A stretch of DNA of 64,000 nucleotides from UBA6055 sp965214085 (GTDB taxonomy: Bacteria > Chloroflexota > Anaerolineae > Aggregatilineales > Phototrophicaceae), in the NCBI GenBank assembly GCA_965214085.1, contig OZ243937.1, positions 1,736,001 to 1,800,000 of the forward strand. The letters run 5' to 3'. The position numbers and the translations under genes were made by a program. Under the pieces are notes generated by a model. The model did not search any database, was not told where the DNA came from, and was given only the letters and a program-made list of their open reading frames with translations. Numbering within the stretch: the first letter of the stretch is position 1; the number at the start of each line of letters is the position of its first letter. This document shows, in pieces, positions 17,637 to 25,826 of this stretch.

Positions 17637-18553
17637 TGAAACAAACATTTAATCCGAAAAACAAGGACTTGCTGATCAATATCAACGGCGAGCTCACCCA
17701 TCGCGATGTGGCCGGCATCAGCCCCTTCGATTCAGCAGTGCAGGGCGGCGACGCGGTCTGGGAAGGTCTGCGTCTGTATCAAGGGCGCATCTTCAAGTTG
17801 ATCCCGCATCTCGACCGCCTGCGCGATTCCGCCCTGGCAATGGCTTTTAACGAGATCCCCGCGCATGAGCGGATCATCGCCGAGATCGCCAAGACCCTGG
17901 CCGCCAATCAGATGACCGATGGCGTCCACATCCGTTTGACCTTGAGCCGCGGCCTCAAATATACTAGCGGGATGGATACGCGATTGAATACCAGCGGGCC
18001 CACCTTGATCGTGCTGGCCGAGCATAAACCGCCGGTCTATGACAAGAGCGGCATCTGCCTGATTACCTCGGGCATTCGCCGCATCCCGCCCGATTGCGTC
18101 GACCAGAATATCCATTCCTGTAATCTGATAAACTCGATTCTCGCCAAGATCCAGGCCAACGCGGCCGGCGTTGACGACGCGCTGATGCTCGACTATCAAG
18201 GCTACGTCGCCGAGACCAACGCCACGCATATCTTCATCGTGCAAGACGGCGTCGTTTTGACACCGGACACTGGCTCTTGCCCGGAAGGCATCACACGCGC
18301 GACCGTGCTGGAGATCTGCGCGCGCAGCGGCATTCCCTGCCAGGTGAAGAACATTTCACTGTCAGAGGTCTATCGCGCTGACGAAATGTTCTGCACCGGT
18401 ACCATGGGCGAGCTGGCGCCGGTCATCGAGCTGGACGGGCGGCAAATCGGTCGCGGCGCCGCTGGCGACATGACGCTAAGATTGAGCCGGCTTTTCCGCG
18501 AACGCACGCGGCGGGAAGGCTATCAAGTGGTGGATTTCGCATCCGCCGGTTAA
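17636..18553 (+). CDS. class-IV (branched-chain-type) aminotransferase
   Basis: A 305-aa PLP enzyme of fold type IV. DAVWEGLRLYQGRIFKL near residue 40 is the N-terminal substrate loop. The PLP-binding Lys is not obvious in the usual place: the region HSCNLINSILAKIQA (about 160-174) carries the candidate Lys. YVAETNATHIFIV near residue 192 is the conserved PLP-phosphate/glutamate segment and GITRATVLEIC (about 221) follows. The fold is shared by IlvE, D-amino-acid transaminase and aminodeoxychorismate lyase, so the substrate is open. The start at 17636 is fixed by the TGATG overlap. Confidence 0.9.
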   Translation: MKQTFNPKNKDLLININGELTHRDVAGISPFDSAVQGGDAVWEGLRLYQGRIFKLIPHLDRLRDSALAMAFNEIPAHERIIAEIAKTLAANQMTDGVHIRLTLSRGLKYTSGMDTRLNTSGPTLIVLAEHKPPVYDKSGICLITSGIRRIPPDCVDQNIHSCNLINSILAKIQANAAGVDDALMLDYQGYVAETNATHIFIVQDGVVLTPDTGSCPEGITRATVLEICARSGIPCQVKNISLSEVYRADEMFCTGTMGELAPVIELDGRQIGRGAAGDMTLRLSRLFRERTRREGYQVVDFASAG

Positions 18554-18594
18554 ACTGTATTGATTGCGCTCTAGTCCAATAGGAGAACCCTCGT

Positions 18595-20874
18595 ATGTCA
18601 GATCTTTCATTTGTTGGAAAACCAACGCCGATGATTGACGGTCCCGCCAAGGTTACCGGCAACCTGAAGTACACCGGCGACCTAAAGCTGTCCGGCATGC
18701 TGCATGCCCGCTTCGTTTTGAGTACCTACGCCCATGCCGACATCCGCGGCATTGATGCGGCAGAGGCGCTGGCCATCCCTGGTGTGCACTCCGTCTTGAC
18801 CGCCGCCGATCTGCCCGATATCACGCCATCCTCGCGCGCCAAGCTGATGCTCGCCCGCGACCGTGTGATTTTTGTGGGTCAGCCGGTCGCCCTGGTGCTG
18901 GCTGATACAGCCGCGGCCGCGGCCGATGGCGCCGAATTGGTCGTCGTCGATTATGACCCGCTTGAAGCGGTGACGTCGATAGACGCGGCAGTCGCGGATG
19001 GCGCGCCCGTCATTTGGCCCACCGGCATCCCCACCGGCGCGGAAGACGAAGCCGCTCACGGGGCGGACACTGGCGGCGAATCCGAAGAAGACGAGGGCGA
19101 AGCCTCCAACATCGCGGGCCGCACGCACATGGAAACCGGCGATGTGGCCGCCGCTTTTGCCGAGGCCGATGTCGTGGTGGAGCGCACTTTCGAGACACCC
19201 ATGGTGCATCAAAGCTCGATCGAAACTCAGGGCTGGGTGGTGCAGCCCAACCCGATCACGGGCGGGGTCACCATGTGGGGCAGCCTGCAATCGCCCTTCG
19301 GCGCGCGCATGGACGTGGCCGATGTGCTTGGTGTGCCGGAATCCGATGTCACCGTATATGGCATGCCGGTCGGCGGCGCATTCGGCGCGAAATTCGGCCT
19401 CTACGAACCTTTGATCGCCCTGGTCGCGGTCACCGTCGGTCGCCCCGTCAGCCTGATTCTGACCCGCGGCGAGGAGCTGCTGACCACCAACCCGGCGCCG
19501 GGGCTGCGCATCGCCGCCAAGCTGGGTTTCAAGAGCGACGGGGGCTTGCTGGCCATGCAATCTACCGTGACCGCCGATACCGGCATCTACCCCAGCGGCC
19601 TCGGTGGCTTCGCCGCCATGCAATTCGCCAGCTTCTACCCCTGCGAGAATCTGCTGCTGGAATCGATCAATGTCGTCACCAACAAACAATCCGTTGGCGC
19701 CTACCGCGCGCCGACATCGCCCACGGCTTTCATGGCTGTCGAGACGCTCTTTGACGAAGCGGCCGCGCAGCTGGATATGGATCCGGTGGAATTGCGCCTG
19801 ATGAACGCGGCGCGCGCCGGTGATCGAGCGCCCGACGGCGGCGATTTCCCCGTCATTGGCATGGTCGAGACGCTAGAAGCGGCCCGCGAACATCCCCTGT
19901 GGCTGAACCGCGACGAATCGCGCCAGCAAGGCCGCGGCGTCGGCATCGCCATCGGTGGCTGGATGGGCGGCTTGGAACCGGGCGCATCCGTCTGCAAGCT
20001 CAATCGCGACGGCGTGCTGCAAGTCCAAATCGGCACGGCTGATCTCTCCGGAACGCCGACGTCTTTCGCGCTGTTGGCTGCCGAGGCTTATGGCGTCGCG
20101 CCCGATAAAGTTCGCTTTGTCTACAGCGATACCGACAGCGCGCCTTATGGCGGCGGCGTCGGCGGCAGCAAAACCCTGTACACCCTGGGCAACGCGGTCA
20201 TTCGCGCTGCGCAAGACGCGCGCAGGCAAACCCTTGCGATTGCCGCTGAAGAATTCGAGGTGTCGGCTGAGGACCTGGAAATCATTGACGGCCGCGTACA
20301 AGTGCGCGGATTCCCGGATCGCTCGATAACATTAGGTGAAATCGCCGGCAAAGGCATGACCTTCGGCGGCAGATATGAGCCGGTGCATGGCAACGGCAGC
20401 CAGGCGGTCACCGATCGCGCGCCCTCGTTCTGCGCTCAAATCGCCGAAGTCGAAGTTGATGAAGAAACCGGCGATGTCAACCTGCTCAATCTAGCTGTGG
20501 TTCAAGATGTCGGCCGCGCCATCAATCCCCTCGCGGTCGAGGGCCAGATGCAGGGCGGCGCCGTGCAAGGCGTCGGCTGGGCGCTCTACGAAGAGATGCG
20601 CTACGACGAAGACGGCCAGTTGCTCTCCGGCTCCTGGATGGACTACACCATGCCCGATGCCGTGCAAGCCGCGCCGATTCAGACGCAGATCGTCGAAGTG
20701 CCGTCAATCAGCGGTCCTTTTGGCGCGCGGGGGGTCGGCGAGCCGCCGGTCATCCCCACCGTGGCCGCCATCGCCAACGCTGTCGCTCATGCTACCGGCG
20801 TGCGCCTGACGCAAACGCCCATGACCCCGCCGCGTGTTCTGGCTGCTTTGGAAAACCACGGGAATGGCGCATAG
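18595..20874 (+). CDS. molybdenum hydroxylase large subunit (xanthine dehydrogenase/aldehyde oxidase family)
   Basis: A 759-aa catalytic subunit carrying the molybdopterin cofactor. It starts with the aldehyde-oxidase a/b hammerhead domain (about residues 15-130), followed by the Mo-binding domains. GAFGAKFGLYE (about 261) is the MoCo loop and GARGVGEPPVIPT near residue 712 holds the catalytic Glu. An acidic low-complexity insert at about 147-170 (EDEAAHGADTGGESEEDEGE) is unusual. The AGGAG ribosome-binding site precedes the ATG. No FAD-binding or 2Fe-2S subunit genes are adjacent, unlike most operons of this family, so partners must be encoded elsewhere. Confidence 0.93.
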   Translation: MSDLSFVGKPTPMIDGPAKVTGNLKYTGDLKLSGMLHARFVLSTYAHADIRGIDAAEALAIPGVHSVLTAADLPDITPSSRAKLMLARDRVIFVGQPVALVLADTAAAAADGAELVVVDYDPLEAVTSIDAAVADGAPVIWPTGIPTGAEDEAAHGADTGGESEEDEGEASNIAGRTHMETGDVAAAFAEADVVVERTFETPMVHQSSIETQGWVVQPNPITGGVTMWGSLQSPFGARMDVADVLGVPESDVTVYGMPVGGAFGAKFGLYEPLIALVAVTVGRPVSLILTRGEELLTTNPAPGLRIAAKLGFKSDGGLLAMQSTVTADTGIYPSGLGGFAAMQFASFYPCENLLLESINVVTNKQSVGAYRAPTSPTAFMAVETLFDEAAAQLDMDPVELRLMNAARAGDRAPDGGDFPVIGMVETLEAAREHPLWLNRDESRQQGRGVGIAIGGWMGGLEPGASVCKLNRDGVLQVQIGTADLSGTPTSFALLAAEAYGVAPDKVRFVYSDTDSAPYGGGVGGSKTLYTLGNAVIRAAQDARRQTLAIAAEEFEVSAEDLEIIDGRVQVRGFPDRSITLGEIAGKGMTFGGRYEPVHGNGSQAVTDRAPSFCAQIAEVEVDEETGDVNLLNLAVVQDVGRAINPLAVEGQMQGGAVQGVGWALYEEMRYDEDGQLLSGSWMDYTMPDAVQAAPIQTQIVEVPSISGPFGARGVGEPPVIPTVAAIANAVAHATGVRLTQTPMTPPRVLAALENHGNGA

Positions 20875-20924
20875 CTTGATAGCGCGCTCGTTCGTCGAAG
20901 TAAGAGGCGAGCCAAGTCGAAATC

Positions 20925-21060
20925 TGTAGGGGTGAGCTACATCGAAATCTGAGGGGCGTACCACGACGAAATCTGTAGGGGCGAGCCTTGGCTCGCCCAC
21001 TCCTTCTAAAGAAGTATTTCTGCGCGTACAGGGTAGCCGATGGCTCGCCCACTCATTCTT
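20925..21060. repeat. cluster of GGGCGAGCC hairpin repeats
   Basis: Three imperfect direct units starting CGAAATCTG(T)AGGGG lie at about 20918, 20944 and 20968. The third carries the full hairpin GGGCGAGCC/GGCTCGCCC with a TT loop (20974-20998). A degraded fourth hairpin copy (GGGTAGCCGATGGCTCGCCC) lies at about 21031-21050, followed like the third by ACTC(A/C)TTCT. This fills the gap between the molybdenum hydroxylase and the SDR gene; no ORF or clear promoter is present. Confidence 0.7.
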
Positions 21061-21083
21061 AAGCAGTCTTTCAGGCTTTCGCC

Positions 21084-21854
21084 CTAGAGCCGTCCGCCGT
21101 CAACCGACAGCACTTGACCTGTGACCCAGCCGGCGTAATCCGACGCGAAGAATAGAACGCCATGCGCGATGTCTTCCGGCGCCCCCAGCCGCTTCAGCGC
21201 GAAACGCTCTATCAGGGCGCGCTGGCCCCCCTCGCCGTAGGATTCAAACTGGCGAATGGAGTTGGGGTTGGACAAGACAAAACCCGGCGCGATATTGTTC
21301 ACCGTGATGCCCCAGGCGCCCAATTCATGCGCCAGTTGCCGCGTCAAGCCGATCTGCGCCGCTTTGGCCGCGGCGTAAGCTTGAATGCCAGTCAGGCTGA
21401 CGCCCAGGCCGGCGCCGCTGGAGATATTGACGATCCGGCCGTAGCGCTGCGCTTTCATGCTCGGCGCTGCCGCCTGCGCGAAATAGAACGCGCCGCGCGC
21501 ATTGACTGCGAAGATGCTGTCCCAGTCCGTTTCGCTAATCTCTTCCAGCGGCCGCCCGACTTGACCCAAGACGCCGCCGGCATTGTTGACCAGAATGTGA
21601 ACGCCGCCGTCCCGCACTGCGGCCTCAGCCACGAATGCGCGCACAGCCGCGCGATCGCGAACATCGACGGCGCTTACGCTGCAGCTGCCGTCCAGCCCAT
21701 CGCAGAGTGCTTTCGTCTCCTGCAATTCGTCGCCCAGCACATCACAGGCCCATACCGACGCGCCGCGCTCGGCAAAAGCCAGGGCAATGGCCCGCCCGAA
21801 GCCATGCGCCGCGCCGGTGACGATGGCGGTCTTGCTGTCAAAGCGAATGTTCAT
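21084..21854 (-). CDS. SDR-family oxidoreductase
   Basis: A 256-aa classical short-chain dehydrogenase. TGAAHGFGRAIALAF near residue 13 is the NAD(P) glycine motif, NNAGG near residue 90 the structural motif, and the catalytic Ser (about 147) is followed by YAAAKAA with Tyr about 160 and Lys about 164. The C-terminal end WVTGQVLSVDGGRL is typical. It is the last gene of a leftward operon with a ketopantoate-reductase-like gene, a creatininase-like gene and a PhyH dioxygenase; its ATG overlaps the preceding TGA. It probably oxidises or reduces a hydroxyl group of a catabolic intermediate. Confidence 0.92.
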   Translation of the reverse strand: MNIRFDSKTAIVTGAAHGFGRAIALAFAERGASVWACDVLGDELQETKALCDGLDGSCSVSAVDVRDRAAVRAFVAEAAVRDGGVHILVNNAGGVLGQVGRPLEEISETDWDSIFAVNARGAFYFAQAAAPSMKAQRYGRIVNISSGAGLGVSLTGIQAYAAAKAAQIGLTRQLAHELGAWGITVNNIAPGFVLSNPNSIRQFESYGEGGQRALIERFALKRLGAPEDIAHGVLFFASDYAGWVTGQVLSVDGGRL

Positions 21855-22858
21855 AAGGTCTTAGCCTTCAATTCGTCCAAATTGGTCAAGCTCTGCTCGC
21901 GCTGCCCGTCTTCAATCTCGCGGATCATGCCGACCCAGCCGCGTGTCAAGGGCATGTCAAAGCCGATTTCCGCGGCTTGCGCCAGCAGCGGCTCGTACAT
22001 AATCACTTCGGTTTTGCGTTTGCGCACCGCCAAGTCGCGCCAGATTCCGCTGTGTGTCTTGGCGGACAGCTTGTTGAATGCGGCAAGCCTGTCCAGCGAC
22101 TTATGTATGGCAGCGGCGTCGTCAGCCAGGAATACCTTGGGCTCGAAGCCGTTGAAACCGTAAGCCTCAATGCCCAGCCGCTCGGCTAACTGCAACACCT
22201 CCTGCGCGGCGTGGATGTACAGCTGACGGTAGCGGCTGTCAGCCAGCGCTGCGGCGATGGGCTCGTGCGTCAGCGCCGATACAAAGAGCATGGCGCCGTA
22301 GGCTTCTTTGCCCCAGAGGTAGCCCCAGATATTTTCTGTCATCAGCGTGTTCTCGTCGAAATGCCGGAAGATCGCTGCCATCGTTTTCAGCCGCTCGCTG
22401 ATGACGCCGTCCAGTTCGCCGATGACGACCGCGCCGCGTCCGCCGAAGAGGATCTCGCCGGGCGCATGATAATCGGCGCTGAAGTTGATGAAGCTGCCGA
22501 CAGTGCGCTCGCGACCGACAATGTCCTGGATGATCAGTTCGTTCAGGCCGTTCTGCACCGACATGACGAAGCCGTCGGCGGCGAGGAAGGGCGCCAGCGC
22601 GCGCGTCGCATCCCGCGTATGCTGCGACTTCGTGCAGAGCAGAATCGTCTTGTATTGCCCTTGCAGGTCGCCCGGCAAGAAAGCTTCGGCAGGCGCCGTA
22701 AACTTGTCAAGCGGTCCGGTGATGGTCAAACCCCTCTCGTTGATAGCCTCGACGTGCTCGGCCACGACATCAACGAAGCGGACATCATGACCGCTGCGAA
22801 TCAGATATGCGCCCAGTGTGCCGCCGATGGCGCCGGCGCCCCAAATCAATATGCTCAT
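21851..22858 (-). CDS. ketopantoate reductase-like (ApbA/PanE family)
   Basis: A 335-aa NADPH-dependent 2-oxoacid reductase. The N-terminus MSILIWGAGAIGGTLGAYLIRSG gives the nucleotide-binding glycines, and the C-terminal helical ApbA_C domain covers about residues 185-325, with AAFNKLSAKTHSGIWRDLAVRKRKTE containing the usual Lys and Ser region. The start at 22858 is the ATG that overlaps the TGA of the creatininase-like gene; an upstream open frame is not coding. In this catabolic operon it is more probably a paralogue acting on another 2-oxoacid than the pantothenate-pathway enzyme (inference). Confidence 0.88.
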   Translation of the reverse strand: MSILIWGAGAIGGTLGAYLIRSGHDVRFVDVVAEHVEAINERGLTITGPLDKFTAPAEAFLPGDLQGQYKTILLCTKSQHTRDATRALAPFLAADGFVMSVQNGLNELIIQDIVGRERTVGSFINFSADYHAPGEILFGGRGAVVIGELDGVISERLKTMAAIFRHFDENTLMTENIWGYLWGKEAYGAMLFVSALTHEPIAAALADSRYRQLYIHAAQEVLQLAERLGIEAYGFNGFEPKVFLADDAAAIHKSLDRLAAFNKLSAKTHSGIWRDLAVRKRKTEVIMYEPLLAQAAEIGFDMPLTRGWVGMIREIEDGQREQSLTNLDELKAKTL

Positions 22859-23559
22859 CAGCGCCAGTCTCCTTCGAGCAAGTCGCGGGTTTCCGCCACT
22901 GCCACCTGCCAGATCGCCATCATGTCGGCGTCCGAGCGTTGATAGTAGCCGCCCATATTGCCGTCGACCAGTTGCTCGCGCGTCTGCTGCGGCGTGAGCA
23001 GCGCCAGCTTGTCCAGGTCCATCAGCGGCTTCCGCTCGGCCGGAAGCGCTACGCCTGCCAGCCGTGTCCAGGGATAATTCTCCATCCAGGAGGCATGAGA
23101 GCAGACCGGGTCGATCTCCAGCACCTTGGCCCAGGTCTTGGGCGCGTTGTACCAGTTGTGCCATCTGACCGCGCTGTCCGGGTTGTCCATCATCCACTCG
23201 CGCAGCATGCCTTGGGCCGGGGCGTTGCCGCCGTGGCCGTTGACCAGCAGAATGCGCCGGAAACCCGCGCGGCGTATGCTATCCAGCACATCGCGAATCA
23301 GCGCCAGGTAAGTCTCGACGCGCAATGTAACCGTGCCGGGGAAGGCCGTCCATTGCTGCGCCAGCCCGTAAGGCAGAGCGGGATAAACGGGGACGCCGGC
23401 CAATTCGCCAGCCTCTTGCGCCAGCCGCGCCGACAATATCGTATCCACCGTTAGGCTGAGGTAGGCGTGCTGCTCGGTGCTGCCGGTCGGCAGAATGCAG
23501 CGATCGTCGCGCTCAAGGTATTGCTCAACTTGCATCCAGTTCATTTGCGAAATCAACAT
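22858..23559 (-). CDS. creatininase-family amidohydrolase
   Basis: A 233-aa metal-dependent amidohydrolase. LPTGSTEQHAYLSLTVDT near residue 24 carries the Glu, His and Asp metal ligands (the usual GSTEQHG is here GSTEQHA), and NGHGGN near residue 107 is the second metal/anion motif. The family includes creatinine amidohydrolase, MftE and other cyclic-amide hydrolases, so creatinine itself is not implied. It overlaps the next gene by one base (TGA/ATG), and 61 bases separate it from the PhyH gene. Confidence 0.9.
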   Translation of the reverse strand: MLISQMNWMQVEQYLERDDRCILPTGSTEQHAYLSLTVDTILSARLAQEAGELAGVPVYPALPYGLAQQWTAFPGTVTLRVETYLALIRDVLDSIRRAGFRRILLVNGHGGNAPAQGMLREWMMDNPDSAVRWHNWYNAPKTWAKVLEIDPVCSHASWMENYPWTRLAGVALPAERKPLMDLDKLALLTPQQTREQLVDGNMGGYYQRSDADMMAIWQVAVAETRDLLEGDWR

Positions 23560-23620
23560 AGGTCAACCGGCTTTCTGCTTTTGGGCCCATATACGGGCGC
23601 GCTCTTTTAGGACGGCGGCC

Positions 23621-24505
23621 TCACAGCCCCCATTGCGCGCGGGCGGATTCCATGTCGCGCTTCATTTTGCCGTAATGGCCGCTGCCGCCGCGTTTCCAGC
23701 GCTCGTCTACGGGATCGCCCGCCGGCTGAAAACGCACATCGCAGCTCAGGCGGAATCGGCTCGTCAGGTTGGTGGTGGAAGCGTGCATGGTATGCATGCC
23801 GAAGATGATCACATCGCCCGCGCGATAATCAGCGCCTTGCCATTGCCCGCTGAAACGCTCGACAATCTGCATCGGGTCGCGCTCGAACCAACCGCTGATG
23901 CCGTCGCGGTCGATGTCCATGCGGCCGTAGGTGTCGCGGATGCGCGCGAAACTGTCGAGCTTGTGCGAGCCGCGGCAAACTGCCAGCGTGCCCTGCTGAA
24001 TGGGCACATCGCCTAAGGGAATCCAGACGGTGTAAAGATTGCTGGAGCCGCGTCCCATATAGACATAATCGAAATGGGCGCCGGTGTATTCTTCGTTGCC
24101 GATGGCGCGCAGCCATTTGAAGGGGAAGGTCAGCGCCGGCTCGCTGAAGAGCCGCTCAAACAGCGCGAAGAGGGCGGGGTGTTCCAGGGCCGCCAAGACG
24201 CCCCGGTGGTGGGCGATGCCTGTGCCGCCCATCAGGCGAATGCTGCGCCCACCTTGCGGCATCACGCCCTCCAGCACCGGCGAATCGGGCAGCAAGACCT
24301 GCTGTTCGCGCATGTGCCGCAGCAGGACCTCACGCGCGGACAAAACCGTGTCTCGCTTAATCAAGCCGCGCAGCAGCAGGTAGCCGTCTTCATCCATCCG
24401 CTGCCAAAGTGCTGGCGCATCGTCGAGGACATCATTGCTCTGTCGCAATTGGCTGAACTCGCCGCTGGGGAACTCCAGGTCGCGGTAACCGAATCGAACC
24501 TTCAT
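23621..24505 (-). CDS. phytanoyl-CoA dioxygenase-family (PhyH) protein
   Basis: A 294-aa Fe(II)/2-oxoglutarate dioxygenase. AHFDYVYMGRGSSN near residue 138 gives the HxD iron ligands, and GMHTMHASTTNLTSRFRLSCD near residue 237 gives the distal His and the 2-oxoglutarate-binding Arg. The family hydroxylates diverse substrates. It is the first gene of the leftward catabolic operon, so the hydroxylated product may feed the amidohydrolase and dehydrogenases that follow (inference). Confidence 0.9.
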   Translation of the reverse strand: MKVRFGYRDLEFPSGEFSQLRQSNDVLDDAPALWQRMDEDGYLLLRGLIKRDTVLSAREVLLRHMREQQVLLPDSPVLEGVMPQGGRSIRLMGGTGIAHHRGVLAALEHPALFALFERLFSEPALTFPFKWLRAIGNEEYTGAHFDYVYMGRGSSNLYTVWIPLGDVPIQQGTLAVCRGSHKLDSFARIRDTYGRMDIDRDGISGWFERDPMQIVERFSGQWQGADYRAGDVIIFGMHTMHASTTNLTSRFRLSCDVRFQPAGDPVDERWKRGGSGHYGKMKRDMESARAQWGL

Positions 24506-24632
24506 AGTCTCATCCGCAAAATAGAATCCGATGCGATGATATTATCTGCAAAGTCGCATATCGCCAAATTCGCGCTGCAATTGGAGCGCTCAACTCCGTG
24601 ACAGGTAAACTTCGCAAAGCATTCAAGACTAA

Positions 24633-24668
24633 CTCTGTGCCCTCAGTAAGTGCAAGTAAGTCATGCGA
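24633..24668. repeat. element remnant in the 24506-24851 gap
   Basis: The segment CTCTGTGCCCTCAGTAAG followed by TGCAAGTAAGTCATGC is the inverted counterpart of the arm at 14772-14808 beside the double-hairpin module. No hairpin module or terminal repeats remain. The rest of this 346-base gap contains no ORF; TATACT at 24833-24838 just before the next gene may be a -10 element, but no good -35 was found. Confidence 0.45.
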
Positions 24669-24851
24669 CATTCGTGCCGGTCTACCCCACCACCCGGCCC
24701 CTCCTTGAACTGTATCCATGATACTCGCCAGTCCCCGTCGCAATCTCGCTTGCATTTCCGCGCTAATCGAGCCAAACTCTGGACGAGAATGGGACTCCGC
24801 TATGTGAACTCTCGGCTGGCTTCCCGTACAGTTATACTCAAAGGATAGTTG

Positions 24852-25823
24852 ATGAATCAGCAAGCGCACCATTCTGTAGACCCGCGCGCCATGATCCGCC
24901 CGGGCCGCAAGATCACCGGCATCTCGGCCATTCTGCTGCCCTTTGACGACTCCTGCGAAATCGACTGGGCCGGGCTGGCGGATCACGTGCGGCGCACTGC
25001 GGAAGCGGGTCTGACGCCGGCGGTTAATATGGACACCGGCTTCGCTAATCTGATCAGCGAAGGCGAACGCCAGCAAGTCTTGCGCTTGACGCAGGATGTA
25101 CTCGGTGGCGCTGGATTTGTGGCGGGCGCCTTTGTGGCTGACGAGCCGGGCGCGGGCTTCAATGCGGATGCCTACTTTCAGCAAGTCGAGAGCATCCAGC
25201 GCTTTGGCGGTACGCCGATCGTCTTTCAATCTTACGGGCTGACGCAGCAGCCGGGCGCCGAAATCGTACGCGCTTATGAGACGGTCGCCACGCGCACGGA
25301 CGGATTCATCGCCTTTGAGCTGGGCAAGATGTTCGCGCCCTTTGGCGCCATCTACGACCTCGAGACCTATCGCGGCTTGATGGAGATTCCGGCATGCAGC
25401 GGCGCCAAGCATTCGTCGCTCAGCCGCCAACTGGAATGGCAGCGGATCCTGCTGCGCGATAGTGTGCGGCCCGATTTCAAAGTTTTCACCGGCAATGACT
25501 TGGCGGTTGATATGGTCATGTACGGCAGCGATTACCTGCTCGGGCTGAGCACCTTTGCGCCGGATCTGTTTGCGCAGCGCGATGCCCTGTGGCTGGCGGG
25601 CGATCCGGCCTTCTACGAGTTAAACGACCTCATCCAATACCTCGGCTTTCTGGCTTTTCGTCCGCCCGTGCCCGCCTACAAGCACTCGGCGGCGCAGTTC
25701 TTAAAGCTGCGTGGCTGGATCGGTTCCAATCAGACGCATCGCGATTCGCCCCGCCGTCCCGATTCCGATGTCGCCATACTTCGCGATATCGCCGAGCGCC
25801 TCGGCGTTTTGCATGAGGGCTAG
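24852..25823 (+). CDS. dihydrodipicolinate synthase-family aldolase/lyase
   Basis: A 323-aa class-I aldolase of the DHDPS/NAL superfamily. The N-terminal barrel strand GISAILLPFDDSCEIDWAGLADHV is typical, and the Schiff-base Lys lies in SGAKHSSLSRQ near residue 187. The true dapA GTTGE motif is absent (the matching region reads VNMDTGFANLISEGE), so this is a catabolic lyase for a 2-oxoacid such as a deoxy-sugar acid rather than lysine synthesis (inference). The ATG at 24852 is preferred over a TTG three bases earlier. Three bases separate it from the flavin oxidoreductase gene. Confidence 0.85.
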   Translation: MNQQAHHSVDPRAMIRPGRKITGISAILLPFDDSCEIDWAGLADHVRRTAEAGLTPAVNMDTGFANLISEGERQQVLRLTQDVLGGAGFVAGAFVADEPGAGFNADAYFQQVESIQRFGGTPIVFQSYGLTQQPGAEIVRAYETVATRTDGFIAFELGKMFAPFGAIYDLETYRGLMEIPACSGAKHSSLSRQLEWQRILLRDSVRPDFKVFTGNDLAVDMVMYGSDYLLGLSTFAPDLFAQRDALWLAGDPAFYELNDLIQYLGFLAFRPPVPAYKHSAAQFLKLRGWIGSNQTHRDSPRRPDSDVAILRDIAERLGVLHEG

Positions 25824-25826
25824 CGC

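Noticed and set aside
20974..20998. Hairpin as a simple intrinsic terminator
   Set aside because: There is no T run after it, and the same unit recurs in unrelated settings and inside the MITE-like elements.
22861..23197. Upstream extension of the ketopantoate reductase-like gene
   Set aside because: The 113 extra residues overlap the creatininase-like gene and have no domain; the ATG at 22858 with the TGA overlap is the natural start.
24510..25430. Leftward 306-aa ORF
   Set aside because: It is antisense to the DHDPS-like gene and extends into the repeat remnant; it has no family features.
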